A stretch of 64,000 bases of DNA from Actinomycetes bacterium (GTDB taxonomy: Bacteria > Actinomycetota > Acidimicrobiia > Acidimicrobiales > Palsa-688), in NCBI GenBank assembly GCA_021850325.1, contig JAJZMF010000026.1, positions 124,001-188,000 of the forward strand, read 5' to 3'. Below are positions 48,407-57,358 of the stretch, piece by piece; the first letter of the stretch is position 1; each line of letters begins with the position of its first letter. The notes under the pieces were generated by a model. The model searched no databases and had not been told where the DNA came from. It worked only from the letters and a program-made list of their open reading frames with translations. Position numbers and translations under genes: made by a program.

Positions 48407-50671
48407 ATGGCGAACATGGGGACCACGGCCGGGCAGAGCGAGCTCAGCGCCCGGGCCGAGGAGCTGCTCGCGAGCATGACCCTGGCGGAGAAGGCGGGAC
48501 AGCTGACCCAGTACTTCTACTTCGGCATGCTCGAGGGGGTGGAGGGACCGGTCGGGGACCAGCCCCGGGAGGTGCAGGCGGCCCTGAGCCGTGGCGGTGC
48601 CGGTTCGCTCTTGTTCGTGAGCGACCCGGCCCAGGCCAACCGCCTGCAGCGTATGACCATCGAAGGCAACCGGCTGGGCATCCCGGCCCTGTTCGGTTTC
48701 GATGTCGTCCACGGCTTGCGGACCGTGTTCCCGGTGCCCATCGCCATGGCCGCCTCCTGGGACCCCACCATGGTCGAGCGGGCGCAGGCGGTCGCCGCCC
48801 GGGAGGCCAGGGCGGTGGGCATCCACTGGACCTTCGCCCCCATGGTCGACATCGCCCGCGACCCACGCTGGGGCCGCATCGTGGAAGGCGCCGGTGAGGA
48901 CCCCTACCTGGGGGCGGCGATGGCTGCCGCGCAGGTACGCGGCTTCCAGGGTGGCGGCCTGGGTGAGCCGGAACGGGTGATCGCCGGGCCCAAGCACTTC
49001 GCGGGTTACGGTGCTGCGGCCGGTGGCCGGGACTACGACGAGGCCAACATCTCGACCTCGGAGCTGTGGAACGTCTACCTGCCGCCGTTCAGGGCGGCCG
49101 TCGAGGCCGGTGCCGGCAACGTCATGACCGCCTACATGGACCTGAACGGCATCCCGGCCACGGGGAACGCGTGGTTGCTGGGCGACGTCCTGCGCGCTCG
49201 GTTCGGGTTCAAGGGCTTCCTGGTCAGCGACGCCAATGCGGTGCGCAGCCTGGCCACGCACGGCTTTGCGGCGGACCTGACCGACGCTGCGGCCCGGGCG
49301 GTCAATGCCGGGGTGGACCTGGAGATGGCCATCAGCGACCCCGCCTACGCCCACCTGGAGGAGGCGGTCGCTGCCGGGGCTGTGAGCGTCGAGGCCATCG
49401 ACGCCTGCGTCCGGCGGGCCCTGGAGGCCAAGCTGGCCCTGGGCCTGTTCGAGCAACCCTATGTGGACGAGGAGCGCGCCCGCGTGGTCCTGGCGGACCC
49501 TGCCCACAGGGAGGTCGCCAGGGTGGCGGCGCAGCGCTCGGCCGTGCTGTTGCGCAACGAGGGTGGCCTGTTGCCCTTGAGCACCGAGCGCCTTCGCTCT
49601 GTCGCGGTCATCGGGCACCTGGCTGCCTCCAAGAGGGACACCCTCGGGCCCTGGGCGTTCGATTTCGACCTGGAGGAGACGGTGACCGTCCTGGAGGGGG
49701 TGCGTGCCCGCCTGGGTGGTGTGGCCGAGGTGCACTATGCCCCCGGCGTCCGCCCGGCGCAACGCATGTTCCCCTCGATCTTCGACATGTTCCCCGGCAA
49801 TGTCCCCGCTGTGCCCGAAGGGTTCGACGACGAGGCGGAGCTGGCCCGGGCCGTCGAGGTGGCCAGGTCCGCCGACGTGGCGCTGGTGGTGCTGGGGGAG
49901 TGGCAGAACCTGGTGGGCGAACAGGCGTCCCGTTCCTCGCTCGAGCTGCCGGGCCGGCAGCTCGAACTGCTCCGGGCCGTCGTGGCCACCGGGGCCCCCG
50001 TGGTGCTCCTCGTCATGTCCGGCCGGCCCGTCGACCTGCGTTGGGCAGCCGAGCACGTGCCGGCCATCCTCGCCATCTGGTACCCGGGCACCCAGGGTGG
50101 TGCCGCCGTGGCCGACCTGGTCTTCGGGGACGTCGCTCCCGGCGGCAAGCTCCCGTTCTCCTGGCCGCGCAGCGTGGGCCAGATCCCGGTCACCTATTCG
50201 CACACGACGTCACACGACCCGGGCGCGCAGGGAGAGCGGTACTGGGACGAGCCGAGCACGCCGCTCTACCGCTTCGGTACCGGCCTCAGCTACACGACTT
50301 TCTCCTACTCCGACCTGTCTGTGGACCGGGACCAACTGCCCGTTGGCGAGACGCTCACCGTCTCGGTAGCGGTGGCCAACACCGGTGAGCGCGCCGGCGA
50401 CGAGGTGGCCCAGCTCTACGTGCACCAGCGGTACGGGACCGCGTCCCGCCCGGTCCGCGAGCTGAAGGGCTTCCGGCGCCTCCACCTCGAGGCGGGGGAG
50501 CGTACGACCCTCCGGTTCACATTGGGCCCCGACGAGCTGAGCTACTGGAACGCGGCGGCCGGCGACTACGTGCTCGACACGGCGACGTTCGACCTCTGGG
50601 TAGGCGGCAGTTCCGGTGCCGAGCTGGGGACCACTTTTGCCACCACGCCGGCAGTGGCCCAGGCGCACTAA
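48407..50671 (+). CDS. GH3 family glycoside hydrolase (2), BglX-like
   Basis: 754 residues from ATG 48407, with AGGAGG upstream. BglX-type start (LLASMTLAEKAGQLTQY), KHFAGYGAAAGGRDYDEANI (20 residues), nucleophile Asp275 in FLVSDANAV (the usual SDW/SDH is SDA here), alpha/beta sandwich and fibronectin III-like end (FGTGLSYTTFSY, AGDEVAQLYVH). About the length of E. coli BglX, but with no signal peptide, so cytoplasmic. Beta-glucosidase or exo-glycosidase on oligosaccharides. Divergent from the MMPL gene, with 243 nt between. Confidence 0.92.
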   Translation: MANMGTTAGQSELSARAEELLASMTLAEKAGQLTQYFYFGMLEGVEGPVGDQPREVQAALSRGGAGSLLFVSDPAQANRLQRMTIEGNRLGIPALFGFDVVHGLRTVFPVPIAMAASWDPTMVERAQAVAAREARAVGIHWTFAPMVDIARDPRWGRIVEGAGEDPYLGAAMAAAQVRGFQGGGLGEPERVIAGPKHFAGYGAAAGGRDYDEANISTSELWNVYLPPFRAAVEAGAGNVMTAYMDLNGIPATGNAWLLGDVLRARFGFKGFLVSDANAVRSLATHGFAADLTDAAARAVNAGVDLEMAISDPAYAHLEEAVAAGAVSVEAIDACVRRALEAKLALGLFEQPYVDEERARVVLADPAHREVARVAAQRSAVLLRNEGGLLPLSTERLRSVAVIGHLAASKRDTLGPWAFDFDLEETVTVLEGVRARLGGVAEVHYAPGVRPAQRMFPSIFDMFPGNVPAVPEGFDDEAELARAVEVARSADVALVVLGEWQNLVGEQASRSSLELPGRQLELLRAVVATGAPVVLLVMSGRPVDLRWAAEHVPAILAIWYPGTQGGAAVADLVFGDVAPGGKLPFSWPRSVGQIPVTYSHTTSHDPGAQGERYWDEPSTPLYRFGTGLSYTTFSYSDLSVDRDQLPVGETLTVSVAVANTGERAGDEVAQLYVHQRYGTASRPVRELKGFRRLHLEAGERTTLRFTLGPDELSYWNAAAGDYVLDTATFDLWVGGSSGAELGTTFATTPAVAQAH

Positions 50672-50673
50672 GG

Positions 50674-50687
50674 GCCCCAAGCGGGGC
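50674..50687 (+). terminator. Small hairpin after GH3 (2)
   Basis: GCCCC-AAGC-GGGGC followed by AAA, 3 nt after the stop. Short stem and no T-run, so weak support. Confidence 0.35.
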
Positions 50688-50770
50688 AAAGGCGTAGAAG
50701 GCCGCACAAGGCCCCTTAGGCGCCGGTGCGGGCTTCTCGTCCGGTGGCGGCGCAACCTCCTACCCGCGGG

Positions 50771-51292
50771 TCAGTGCTCCCGGGCCAGGGCAGCGCCCCA
50801 TTCGCGCGCCGCCTGCTCCTCTCCATCGCGGAGTGGGCCGCGGGCGCCCCTGACGACGAACCCGTGAGGGCGTGCGGCGATCTTGTAGCCGTGGCGCCGC
50901 ATGCCCTTGGCGATGGCGCGCGCCGCACCTCCGGAAGGAGGGAAGGCAAGCCGGGTGTCGAACGCGGCGGCGCGGGCCCCGTTGCTTGCGTCCGGCATGG
51001 TGCCCAGCCATTCCCGGATCCCCATGTCCGAGCCACCGGGCCCCTGGGCGTGGCCTGCGGCAGGGACGTCCGGCGCGTTGCGACGTGACTGGGCCGTGCT
51101 CATGCGCAGGGCATGGGTGGGGCCTCCGGCTACTACGAGCTGGCCACCGCTCAGGTCGTGCGGGGTCACCTCGTCCACGCGCAGGACCCGCACCAGCGCA
51201 CCAGGGTCGGTGCTGCTGATGCCGGCGGCAATGGCCTCGGCCACCTTGCGGGTGTTGCCGTAGAGGCTCTCGTAAACCACCAGTGCTTCCAT
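50771..51292 (-). CDS. Flavodoxin-like protein
   Basis: 173 residues, with AAGGAGG upstream. VVYESLYGNTRKVAEAIA is the FMN phosphate loop (T/S-x-T/S-G-N-T form as SLYGNTR), and VVAGGPTHALRMS is the second FMN loop. The C-terminal part, with DTRLAFPPSGGAARAIAKGM and the GYKI strand, matches single-domain flavodoxin-like proteins of actinobacteria (flavodoxin_1/5 type), not WrbA. Likely an electron carrier or reductase of unknown partner. Confidence 0.88.
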   Translation of the reverse strand: MEALVVYESLYGNTRKVAEAIAAGISSTDPGALVRVLRVDEVTPHDLSGGQLVVAGGPTHALRMSTAQSRRNAPDVPAAGHAQGPGGSDMGIREWLGTMPDASNGARAAAFDTRLAFPPSGGAARAIAKGMRRHGYKIAARPHGFVVRGARGPLRDGEEQAAREWGAALAREH

Positions 51293-51329
51293 CTGACAGG
51301 GACCTCCTTCTTCACTCCTGTCTTCTTCA

Positions 51330-53885
51330 CTACTCCTGTGCTACGGCTGCCAGGACGTCCAGGCGGGCGGCACGTTGGCTCGGCCGGCGGCTGGCGAGCA
51401 CGCCGGCCAGGGTGGCCACGGCCGTCACGACGAGCAGTTGTGCCACCGGCACCGAGACGAGGTCGAGCCCGGACGAGGCCAGGGCCGCCACAAGGGCCCA
51501 GCCCAGGGCAAGGCCGAGCACCAAGCCCTCGGCGGCACCGAAGAGCGAGATCAACAGCGCCTCCAGGTTGACCATGGACCGGACCTGGGCCCTGGTCATC
51601 CCGACCGAACGGAGCATGCCGAGCTCCCTGGTCCTTTGGTGCACGGAGAGGGAGAGGGTGTTGGCGATCCCCATGAGGGCGATCAGCAGGGCCAGGGCCA
51701 GGAGGGCGTAGACGAGGTTCAGCAACTGTCCCACCTGTCTCGACTGTTCGGCCTTGAACTGGGCCTGGTCCATCAGCGTGGAGTTCGGGTAGGCGGCCAG
51801 CACCCTCTCCACCGCGGCTCGGCCGACGGCCGGGGGGACGCCGGGTGCCAAGCCGACGTAGACGAGCGCGTCCAAGCTGCCCGGCAGGAGGGCACGTGCG
51901 GCCGAGGTGCTGATCACGTAGTCACCGGCCGCGGCCCGGGCCCGGTATATGGCCTCGACCGTAAGGGCCCTTGTCCCTACGGCCGTGAAGGTGACAGGCA
52001 ATCTGCTGCCGATGCCCACCTTCGCTTCGGCGGCGGCTCGGGCGGACACCGCTATGCCCGTGGGGGACAGCGCCGCCAGGCTTCCCGCGGACACGTCGAG
52101 GTCGACCAGTCGCGAGGCCGGCAACGGGCTCAGCGCAACCACTCCGACGGTCGCCCCGTCGACCCGGGCCGTGCCCAGCTTGGCACCCGTGACATCCGAG
52201 ACCTCGCGCAGCCGGGACAGCGAACTGGCCAGCGCAGGGCTGAAGCCGCTGTTGACGGTGGCTCCACCGGCCGTGACCACGTAGTCAGCCCTCATGGTCG
52301 AGGCGATGGCGTGGTCGGCGGAGGCCCTGGTCGACGAGGCCACGATGGTCATTGAAGTGACCAGGGCGACGCCGACCATGAGCGCTGCGGCGGTCGCCGA
52401 CGTGCGGGCGGGGTTGCCGACGGTGTTCTCGCGGGCCAGGGCGCCTGGTACGCCGGCATGCGCCAGGGGCGCCCCTGCAACCCGGGCGAACGGCCGCGCC
52501 AGTAGGGGGCCCAGGGCGGCGACCCCGACGAAAAGTGCCGCTGCGCCGGCCCCTGCCCAGAGCAAGGGGCCAGGCACCGGGGCGGCCAGGCCCATGCCGA
52601 TGCTTGCCGCGCCTGCCATGGTCATGGCGGCCCCGGCAAGGGCCCTGCGCCGGGGCGGCTGGCGCGCCTCGCTCGCCGCGCCCTGCATGACCGCCAGTGG
52701 CGGCACCATGGAGGCCCGCCATGCCGGCAGGAGGGCAGAGGCCACGGTCACCACTACGCCTGTCCCGATGGCGGCAACCACTGTGGTCCCGGTGAGCACC
52801 AGGCCGTTCGAGGGGATATCGGTCCCCAGCGCGGCCAGGCCGGCTCGTAGGCCGACCGCAAGGCCCGTCCCTGCGGCCAGGCCGGCCGCCGAGGCCACGG
52901 TACCGATGAGAACCGATTCACCCAGTACCGTGCCGAGCACCTGGGGGCGGCTGGCCCCCAGGGCACGCAGGAGCGCCAGTTCTCTCTGCCTCTGGGCCAC
53001 GACCATCGAGAAGGTGTTGAAGATGAGGAAGGAACCGACGAACAACGAGATGAGGGCGAAGACGAGCAGGGCGACATTGAAGAAGCCCAGTGCCCGGTGG
53101 ACGGCGTCCTGCCCCTCCCTGGTCACCGCCTGCCCCGTCACCACCTCCAGGCCCGGGGCCGCCAACGCGGCTCGGACCCGTTGGACGAGCTCAGCCCGGT
53201 TGGTGCCGGGTAGGGCCTGGACGTTGACCTGGTCCACCTTGCCCGGGGTGCCAAGCACCCGGGCGGCCGCGGCCGGGGTGAACACCGTGATGCTGGCCCC
53301 CAGGGGGCTGTCCTGGCCTGCCCAGGTCACGATGCCGCTGACCGTGTAGGTGGCGGGGGCCAGCTTTGTGAGCACTGTCACCCTGTCGCCGACGGCCAGC
53401 CGGCCCACCGTGGCCGAGTGCTTGTCGATGGCCACCTCGTTGTCGGCGCTGGGCGGGTGCCCCCCGGGCAGGATGCGCAACGGGCTGAGCGAGGCCACGT
53501 CGCCCCACGACTCGCCCAGTGCCGGGGGGCCGGCAGCGGGGTTGCCCACAGGCTTGCCGTCACGGCCGACCAGCTGTGCGTACCCTTCGATGGTGCTGCT
53601 GACCGCAGCGACGCCGGGTACGGCACGTACGGTACGGGCGACGGAGGCGTCGATCTGTGCCCGCTTGCCGGTGTAGCTCAGTCCCGCCTCGAAGGGCTGG
53701 CTGGCCCGGACCACGACGTCCGTCGACGCGTACACCTGGTTGTAGAGGTTGTCGAACGTCCGTCCGATGGTGCCCGTGAGCACCAGTGCCCCGGCGATGA
53801 AGGCGACGCCCATCATGACCGCCAACGCCGTCATCGCGTAGCGCAACCGGTGGCCCGCCGCACCTTTGAGGCTGAGCCGCCACAT
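51330..53885 (-). CDS. ABC transporter permease, FtsX/MacB type with two FtsX domains
   Basis: 851 residues. N-terminal helix, extracellular MacB-like domain (to about 260), three helices including FNVALLVFALISLFVGSFLI, a long middle region, a second extracellular domain and three more helices near the end (SMVNLEALLISLFGAAEGLV). This ten-helix form is common in Gram-positive exporters of peptides or lipoproteins. ATG 53885 is 10 nt after the stop of its ATPase gene. Substrate unknown. Confidence 0.9.
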   Translation of the reverse strand: MWRLSLKGAAGHRLRYAMTALAVMMGVAFIAGALVLTGTIGRTFDNLYNQVYASTDVVVRASQPFEAGLSYTGKRAQIDASVARTVRAVPGVAAVSSTIEGYAQLVGRDGKPVGNPAAGPPALGESWGDVASLSPLRILPGGHPPSADNEVAIDKHSATVGRLAVGDRVTVLTKLAPATYTVSGIVTWAGQDSPLGASITVFTPAAAARVLGTPGKVDQVNVQALPGTNRAELVQRVRAALAAPGLEVVTGQAVTREGQDAVHRALGFFNVALLVFALISLFVGSFLIFNTFSMVVAQRQRELALLRALGASRPQVLGTVLGESVLIGTVASAAGLAAGTGLAVGLRAGLAALGTDIPSNGLVLTGTTVVAAIGTGVVVTVASALLPAWRASMVPPLAVMQGAASEARQPPRRRALAGAAMTMAGAASIGMGLAAPVPGPLLWAGAGAAALFVGVAALGPLLARPFARVAGAPLAHAGVPGALARENTVGNPARTSATAAALMVGVALVTSMTIVASSTRASADHAIASTMRADYVVTAGGATVNSGFSPALASSLSRLREVSDVTGAKLGTARVDGATVGVVALSPLPASRLVDLDVSAGSLAALSPTGIAVSARAAAEAKVGIGSRLPVTFTAVGTRALTVEAIYRARAAAGDYVISTSAARALLPGSLDALVYVGLAPGVPPAVGRAAVERVLAAYPNSTLMDQAQFKAEQSRQVGQLLNLVYALLALALLIALMGIANTLSLSVHQRTRELGMLRSVGMTRAQVRSMVNLEALLISLFGAAEGLVLGLALGWALVAALASSGLDLVSVPVAQLLVVTAVATLAGVLASRRPSQRAARLDVLAAVAQE

Positions 53886-53894
53886 GCCGGGACC

Positions 53895-54698
53895 TCAGCG
53901 CGCGTGGCGGGGACGGGGACGGCTCAAGCCGGCCAGGAGGTCGAGGACAGCTTCACTGGTGGGCTCGTTCATCGTGTACGCCACTTGGCCGTCAGCCAGG
54001 AACAGTGCCCGGTCGGCGTACTCGGCGACCCGTGGGTCGTGGGTCACGACCACGACGCTCTGATGGAAGTCGTCCACCGCGGCCCTCAACTGGCCCAGGA
54101 GCCGCGTGGCGGAGGAGGAGTCCAGGTTGCCGGTGGGCTCGTCGGCGAAGACGAGCCGGGGGCGCGTGACCAGTGCTCGCGCCGTGGCGACGCGTTGCTG
54201 CTGGCCTCCGGAGAGCTCGGACGGGCGGTGGCCCAGCCGGTCGGCTATGCCGAGCAGTGCGGCCAGGGCCTGCACCCACTCCCGGTCGGGCTTGCGCCGG
54301 GCGAGCCTGAGAGGCAGCACGATGTTCTCCTCGGCGCTGAGGGTCGGCACGAGGTTGTAGGCCTGGAAGATGAAGCCCACCTGCTCGCGCCGGAGCAGGG
54401 TCATGGACCTGTCGTCGAGGGAGCCGAGGTCGGTACCGGCCAGCAGGGCCCGGCCCGAGGTCAGCCGGTCCAGCCCGGCGAGGCAGTGCAGGAGAGTGGA
54501 CTTGCCGGACCCGGACGGGCCCATCACCGCAGTGAGCTGGCCGGCGAAGAAGCGGGCTGTGACGCCGTCCAGCGCCCTGACGGTGGTGACGCCCCGGCCG
54601 TAGACCTTCACTCCGTCGAGCATCTCGGCGGCTACGGCCTGGGCCGGCCAGGGCGTGACAGCTGCGTGGGACGCGGGCCCCTCCCAGGGGACTGCCAT
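53895..54698 (-). CDS. ABC transporter ATP-binding protein, MacB/LolD type
   Basis: 267 residues from ATG 54698, with AGGAGG 8 nt upstream. Walker [11 protein letters not shown]-loop [18 protein letters not shown], signature [15 protein letters not shown], Walker [12 protein letters not shown] and switch His THD are intact. About 25 extra residues precede the domain. Powers the adjacent FtsX-type permease. Confidence 0.92.
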   Translation of the reverse strand: MAVPWEGPASHAAVTPWPAQAVAAEMLDGVKVYGRGVTTVRALDGVTARFFAGQLTAVMGPSGSGKSTLLHCLAGLDRLTSGRALLAGTDLGSLDDRSMTLLRREQVGFIFQAYNLVPTLSAEENIVLPLRLARRKPDREWVQALAALLGIADRLGHRPSELSGGQQQRVATARALVTRPRLVFADEPTGNLDSSSATRLLGQLRAAVDDFHQSVVVVTHDPRVAEYADRALFLADGQVAYTMNEPTSEAVLDLLAGLSRPRPRHAR

Positions 54699-54873
54699 AT
54701 GTCGTACCTCCTGTCGGCACCGGCCGCGCACGGCATGGCGCCCGCTGCCACGGCCAAGCCGGCGAGCCGCGCGTCCGACGCAGGCACACCCAAGCCGGCC
54801 GGGGTGCAGCCTCGGCCCAGGCGTGGTGCAGGCATGGTGTGAAAGCTGGGAGGTGAAGGCGCGCTTGCCAGGC

Positions 54874-56043
54874 TCAGCGCTGCCAGGCACGTCCGTTCCG
54901 TACGGCCACGAGCGTGCTCGCGCTGACCGCGCACCAGAACGCGGCCAGGACGACGAGCAGGGCGATGGCCCCCAGCTCGAGCGGACGGGCCCCCCAGCTG
55001 CGGGCGAGCTCGAGCGTGGCGACGGTGTAGGCACCGAGGGGGAAGGTGAAGGCCCACAGCCCCACGCCGGAGCCAAGAGGGCCTCGGCGCAGGTACCGGG
55101 CCAGCAGGGCGGCCGCCGTGGCAAGCCACCACAGGCCGAAGCCCCACAGGGCCGTCGCCGCGATGACGGACAGGGTCTGCACGGCGCCCGCCGCCTCACC
55201 CCAGTAGGGTGCCCCTCCGGCTGCGAGGCGCACCAGGGCCAGGCTCCCGACCCCTATCGGCCCGAGCCCTATCCACAGCGACGGGGCGAGCGCAGGTGGG
55301 GGAAGGGGGTGGTGCACGAGCCGGCTGAAGAGGGCGGCAGCTACCAGGACGAAGAGCAGTAGCCCGGTGCCGAGCCCGGCGTAGCCGGCGAGCAGCAACA
55401 GGCGTGCCGACGGCACGCTGACGTGAGGCAGGAGAGTGAGCAGGGGGAGGGGGACGATGATGTTGGCTACCGGTGGTATGAACCATCCCCCGTTGACGGC
55501 GTCGGCGGACAACCCGTCGTCGGTGAAAAGCACATAGGTGAAGACCACACTGCCCACAAAGGTGACGAGCGTCCCTGCAGCGGCGAGCACGGCGACGGCC
55601 AGCGCCACAGTGCCGGCCGGCAGCAGCGAGCCGCCGACGGTGGCGGTTGCGGTGGCGAGGACCAGGACGGCGGCAGGCAGGGTGGCGTAGAGGGGGCCGG
55701 CCACGGGGTGGTGCAGATCGGCCAGCGCGGCATCCGGGTGCCGGGAGAAGCGGGCAAGGTAGGGGACGGCTATGACGAGCGCCAGGGCCCAGGCGAGCAG
55801 GACGAAGCTCAGGCCGACCCCATGGGCGGTGTGGGTGAGGCTGGCATAGGAGCCCGGGTTCAGGTAGGCGGCCACCCCCACGATGGCCGTGCCCATGACG
55901 GCGCCGAACCAGCCCGGGTGGAAGCCACGCAGGTACCCGACCGGAGGGCCCCCTTGGGGCGGCACGGGCCTGGGTGCGGTCTCGGGCCCGGGCCCGGCTG
56001 CCACCCGTTGCCTGCGAGTGGGCTTGGTGGCCAGGTTGCTCAT
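54874..56043 (-). CDS. TDT family carrier (TehA/SLAC1/Mae1 fold)
   Basis: 389 residues with about ten transmembrane helices after a basic cytoplasmic lead. FHPGWFGAVMGTAIVGVAAY at the first helix and NGGWFIPPVANIIVPLPLL are the hallmark segments of the tellurite-resistance/dicarboxylate transporter family, whose members move malate, sulfite or anions. Specificity cannot be told. The start overlaps the stop of the decarboxylase-family gene by 4 nt, so the two work together or share expression. Confidence 0.85.
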   Translation of the reverse strand: MSNLATKPTRRQRVAAGPGPETAPRPVPPQGGPPVGYLRGFHPGWFGAVMGTAIVGVAAYLNPGSYASLTHTAHGVGLSFVLLAWALALVIAVPYLARFSRHPDAALADLHHPVAGPLYATLPAAVLVLATATATVGGSLLPAGTVALAVAVLAAAGTLVTFVGSVVFTYVLFTDDGLSADAVNGGWFIPPVANIIVPLPLLTLLPHVSVPSARLLLLAGYAGLGTGLLLFVLVAAALFSRLVHHPLPPPALAPSLWIGLGPIGVGSLALVRLAAGGAPYWGEAAGAVQTLSVIAATALWGFGLWWLATAAALLARYLRRGPLGSGVGLWAFTFPLGAYTVATLELARSWGARPLELGAIALLVVLAAFWCAVSASTLVAVRNGRAWQR

Positions 56044-56432
56044 AGCTCGCCGCCTCCGTCCGCCCTCCCGTTCACGAGGTCGAACAGGGGCTCAGCGTTG
56101 CCGAGCACCGCAGTGGCCCGAGCCAGCCGGGCGATGTGGAACGCCTCGAGCAGCTTGGCCGAAGAGGTCCCCTCCGAGCGGGCCTTGGCCACCATCGCCT
56201 TCACGCAGGTGTGGTCCGAGGTGGCCAGGGCAACGGCCATGTACACGAGGGTGCGCGTCTCTTCGTCGAGGGCACCGCCCTGGGGGGGCATGGCGTACTG
56301 CTTCGAGCGGGCGTGCTCGACGACCACCGTGGGGTCGGCGTCGAGCGCCTTCTCCATGACGGCGGGTGCTGCGCCCAGGGTGTCGCGCATCTGGACAAGG
56401 ATCTGCTCTGCGCTGGGGGCCAAGCCCGGCAT
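56040..56432 (-). CDS. Carboxymuconolactone decarboxylase (AhpD-like) family protein
   Basis: 130 residues from ATG 56432, chosen because GGAGGAG lies 6-12 nt upstream; ATG 56447 is in frame. The helical CMD core shows GGALDEETRTLVYMAVALA, DHTCVKAMVAKARSEG and LLEAFHIARL. In AhpD the active site is CxxC near a His; here only one Cys is seen (DHTC), so classical alkylhydroperoxidase action is unlikely. Coupled to the TDT carrier gene. Function unknown. Confidence 0.82.
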   Translation of the reverse strand: MPGLAPSAEQILVQMRDTLGAAPAVMEKALDADPTVVVEHARSKQYAMPPQGGALDEETRTLVYMAVALATSDHTCVKAMVAKARSEGTSSAKLLEAFHIARLARATAVLGNAEPLFDLVNGRADGGGEL

Positions 56433-56607
56433 GTCGTTCTCCTCCATTGTGGGAGCGGTCTACGTACCCCATGTTCACCCTGGCCGAGGACGGCCTCGTC
56501 ACCGCTAGTGCCCGAAGTGCCCCCCGGCTCGCATGACATCGGCACCTACTGCTGACCGGTAGTGAGAGCGGGCCCGAAGACCCCAGCGCGCAGGGGCGGT
56601 AGGCACG

Positions 56608-56613
56608 TACAGT
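56608..56613 (+). promoter_or_regulatory. Leaderless-type -10 for the NarL regulator
   Basis: TACAGT stands 7 nt before GTG 56621 with no Shine-Dalgarno, in keeping with the pattern elsewhere in the window. Confidence 0.45.
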
Positions 56614-56620
56614 CGTTGCG

Positions 56621-57358
56621 GTGCGAGAACTTGGCGGGCGCCCGGTTCCCGTGCCCGGGGAGGCCGGCACTGCTGCGGTCCCTGGCCGGGCCCGGGTGGT
56701 GCTGGCCGACGACGACGTCCTCCTGCGGGAGGGCCTGGCGAGCCTGTTCCAACGCTCCGGCTACGACGTCGTCGGGCAGTGCGGCGAGGCGACCACCCTC
56801 GTCAACCTGGTCTCCGAGCACCGGCCCGACCTCGCCGTCATCGACATCCGGATGCCGCCCAAGCACGGTACCGAGGGCTTGGACGCGGCCAAGTACATCC
56901 GGGACAGGTTCCCTGCGACGGCCGTCCTCCTGCTCTCCGCCTACATCGAGGTGGAGGAGGCCATGGACCTGCTGGCTGCCCGTGGGGGCACCGGTTACCT
57001 GCTGAAGAGCCGGGTCACCGATGTGGCCCAGTTCCTCGACACGGTCGAGAGAGTACTGAAGGGCGGATCGGTGGTCGACCCCGCACTGGTACGTGAGCTC
57101 GTCGCCGCCCGGCACGTCCACGACCCCTTGGACGAGCTCACCGACCGGGAACGCGAAGTGCTTTCGCTCATGGCCGAAGGGCGCTCGAACGCGGGGATCG
57201 CCCACCGCCTCTACGTCTCGGAGGGCACCGTCGAGAAGCACGTGCACAGCATCCTGAGCAAGCTCCTCGTCCCCGAAACAGACGACGACCACCGCCGGGT
57301 ACTGGCGGTGCTCACCTTCCTCGGCCCCCGCCGACCGGGCCGGGAGCCCGCCCGCTAA
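56621..57358 (+). CDS. NarL/LuxR family response regulator
   Basis: 245 residues. After about 22 extra residues the receiver begins (RVVLADDDVLLREGLAS), phospho-acceptor Asp in VIDIRMPP near residue 76, Lys in GYLLKSRV, and a LuxR helix-turn-helix near the C-terminus (LTDREREVLSLMAEGRSN, LYVSEGTVEKHVHSI). The divergent arrangement with a carrier gene and the convergent histidine kinase (4-nt overlap at 57355-57358) suggest pairing with that kinase. Confidence 0.92.
   Translation: MRELGGRPVPVPGEAGTAAVPGRARVVLADDDVLLREGLASLFQRSGYDVVGQCGEATTLVNLVSEHRPDLAVIDIRMPPKHGTEGLDAAKYIRDRFPATAVLLLSAYIEVEEAMDLLAARGGTGYLLKSRVTDVAQFLDTVERVLKGGSVVDPALVRELVAARHVHDPLDELTDREREVLSLMAEGRSNAGIAHRLYVSEGTVEKHVHSILSKLLVPETDDDHRRVLAVLTFLGPRRPGREPAR

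Noticed and set aside
53671-53690. GTGTAGCTCAG, resembling the 5' part of a tRNA
   Set aside because: No acceptor stem, anticodon arm or T-loop follows, and it lies in the coding sequence of an ABC permease.
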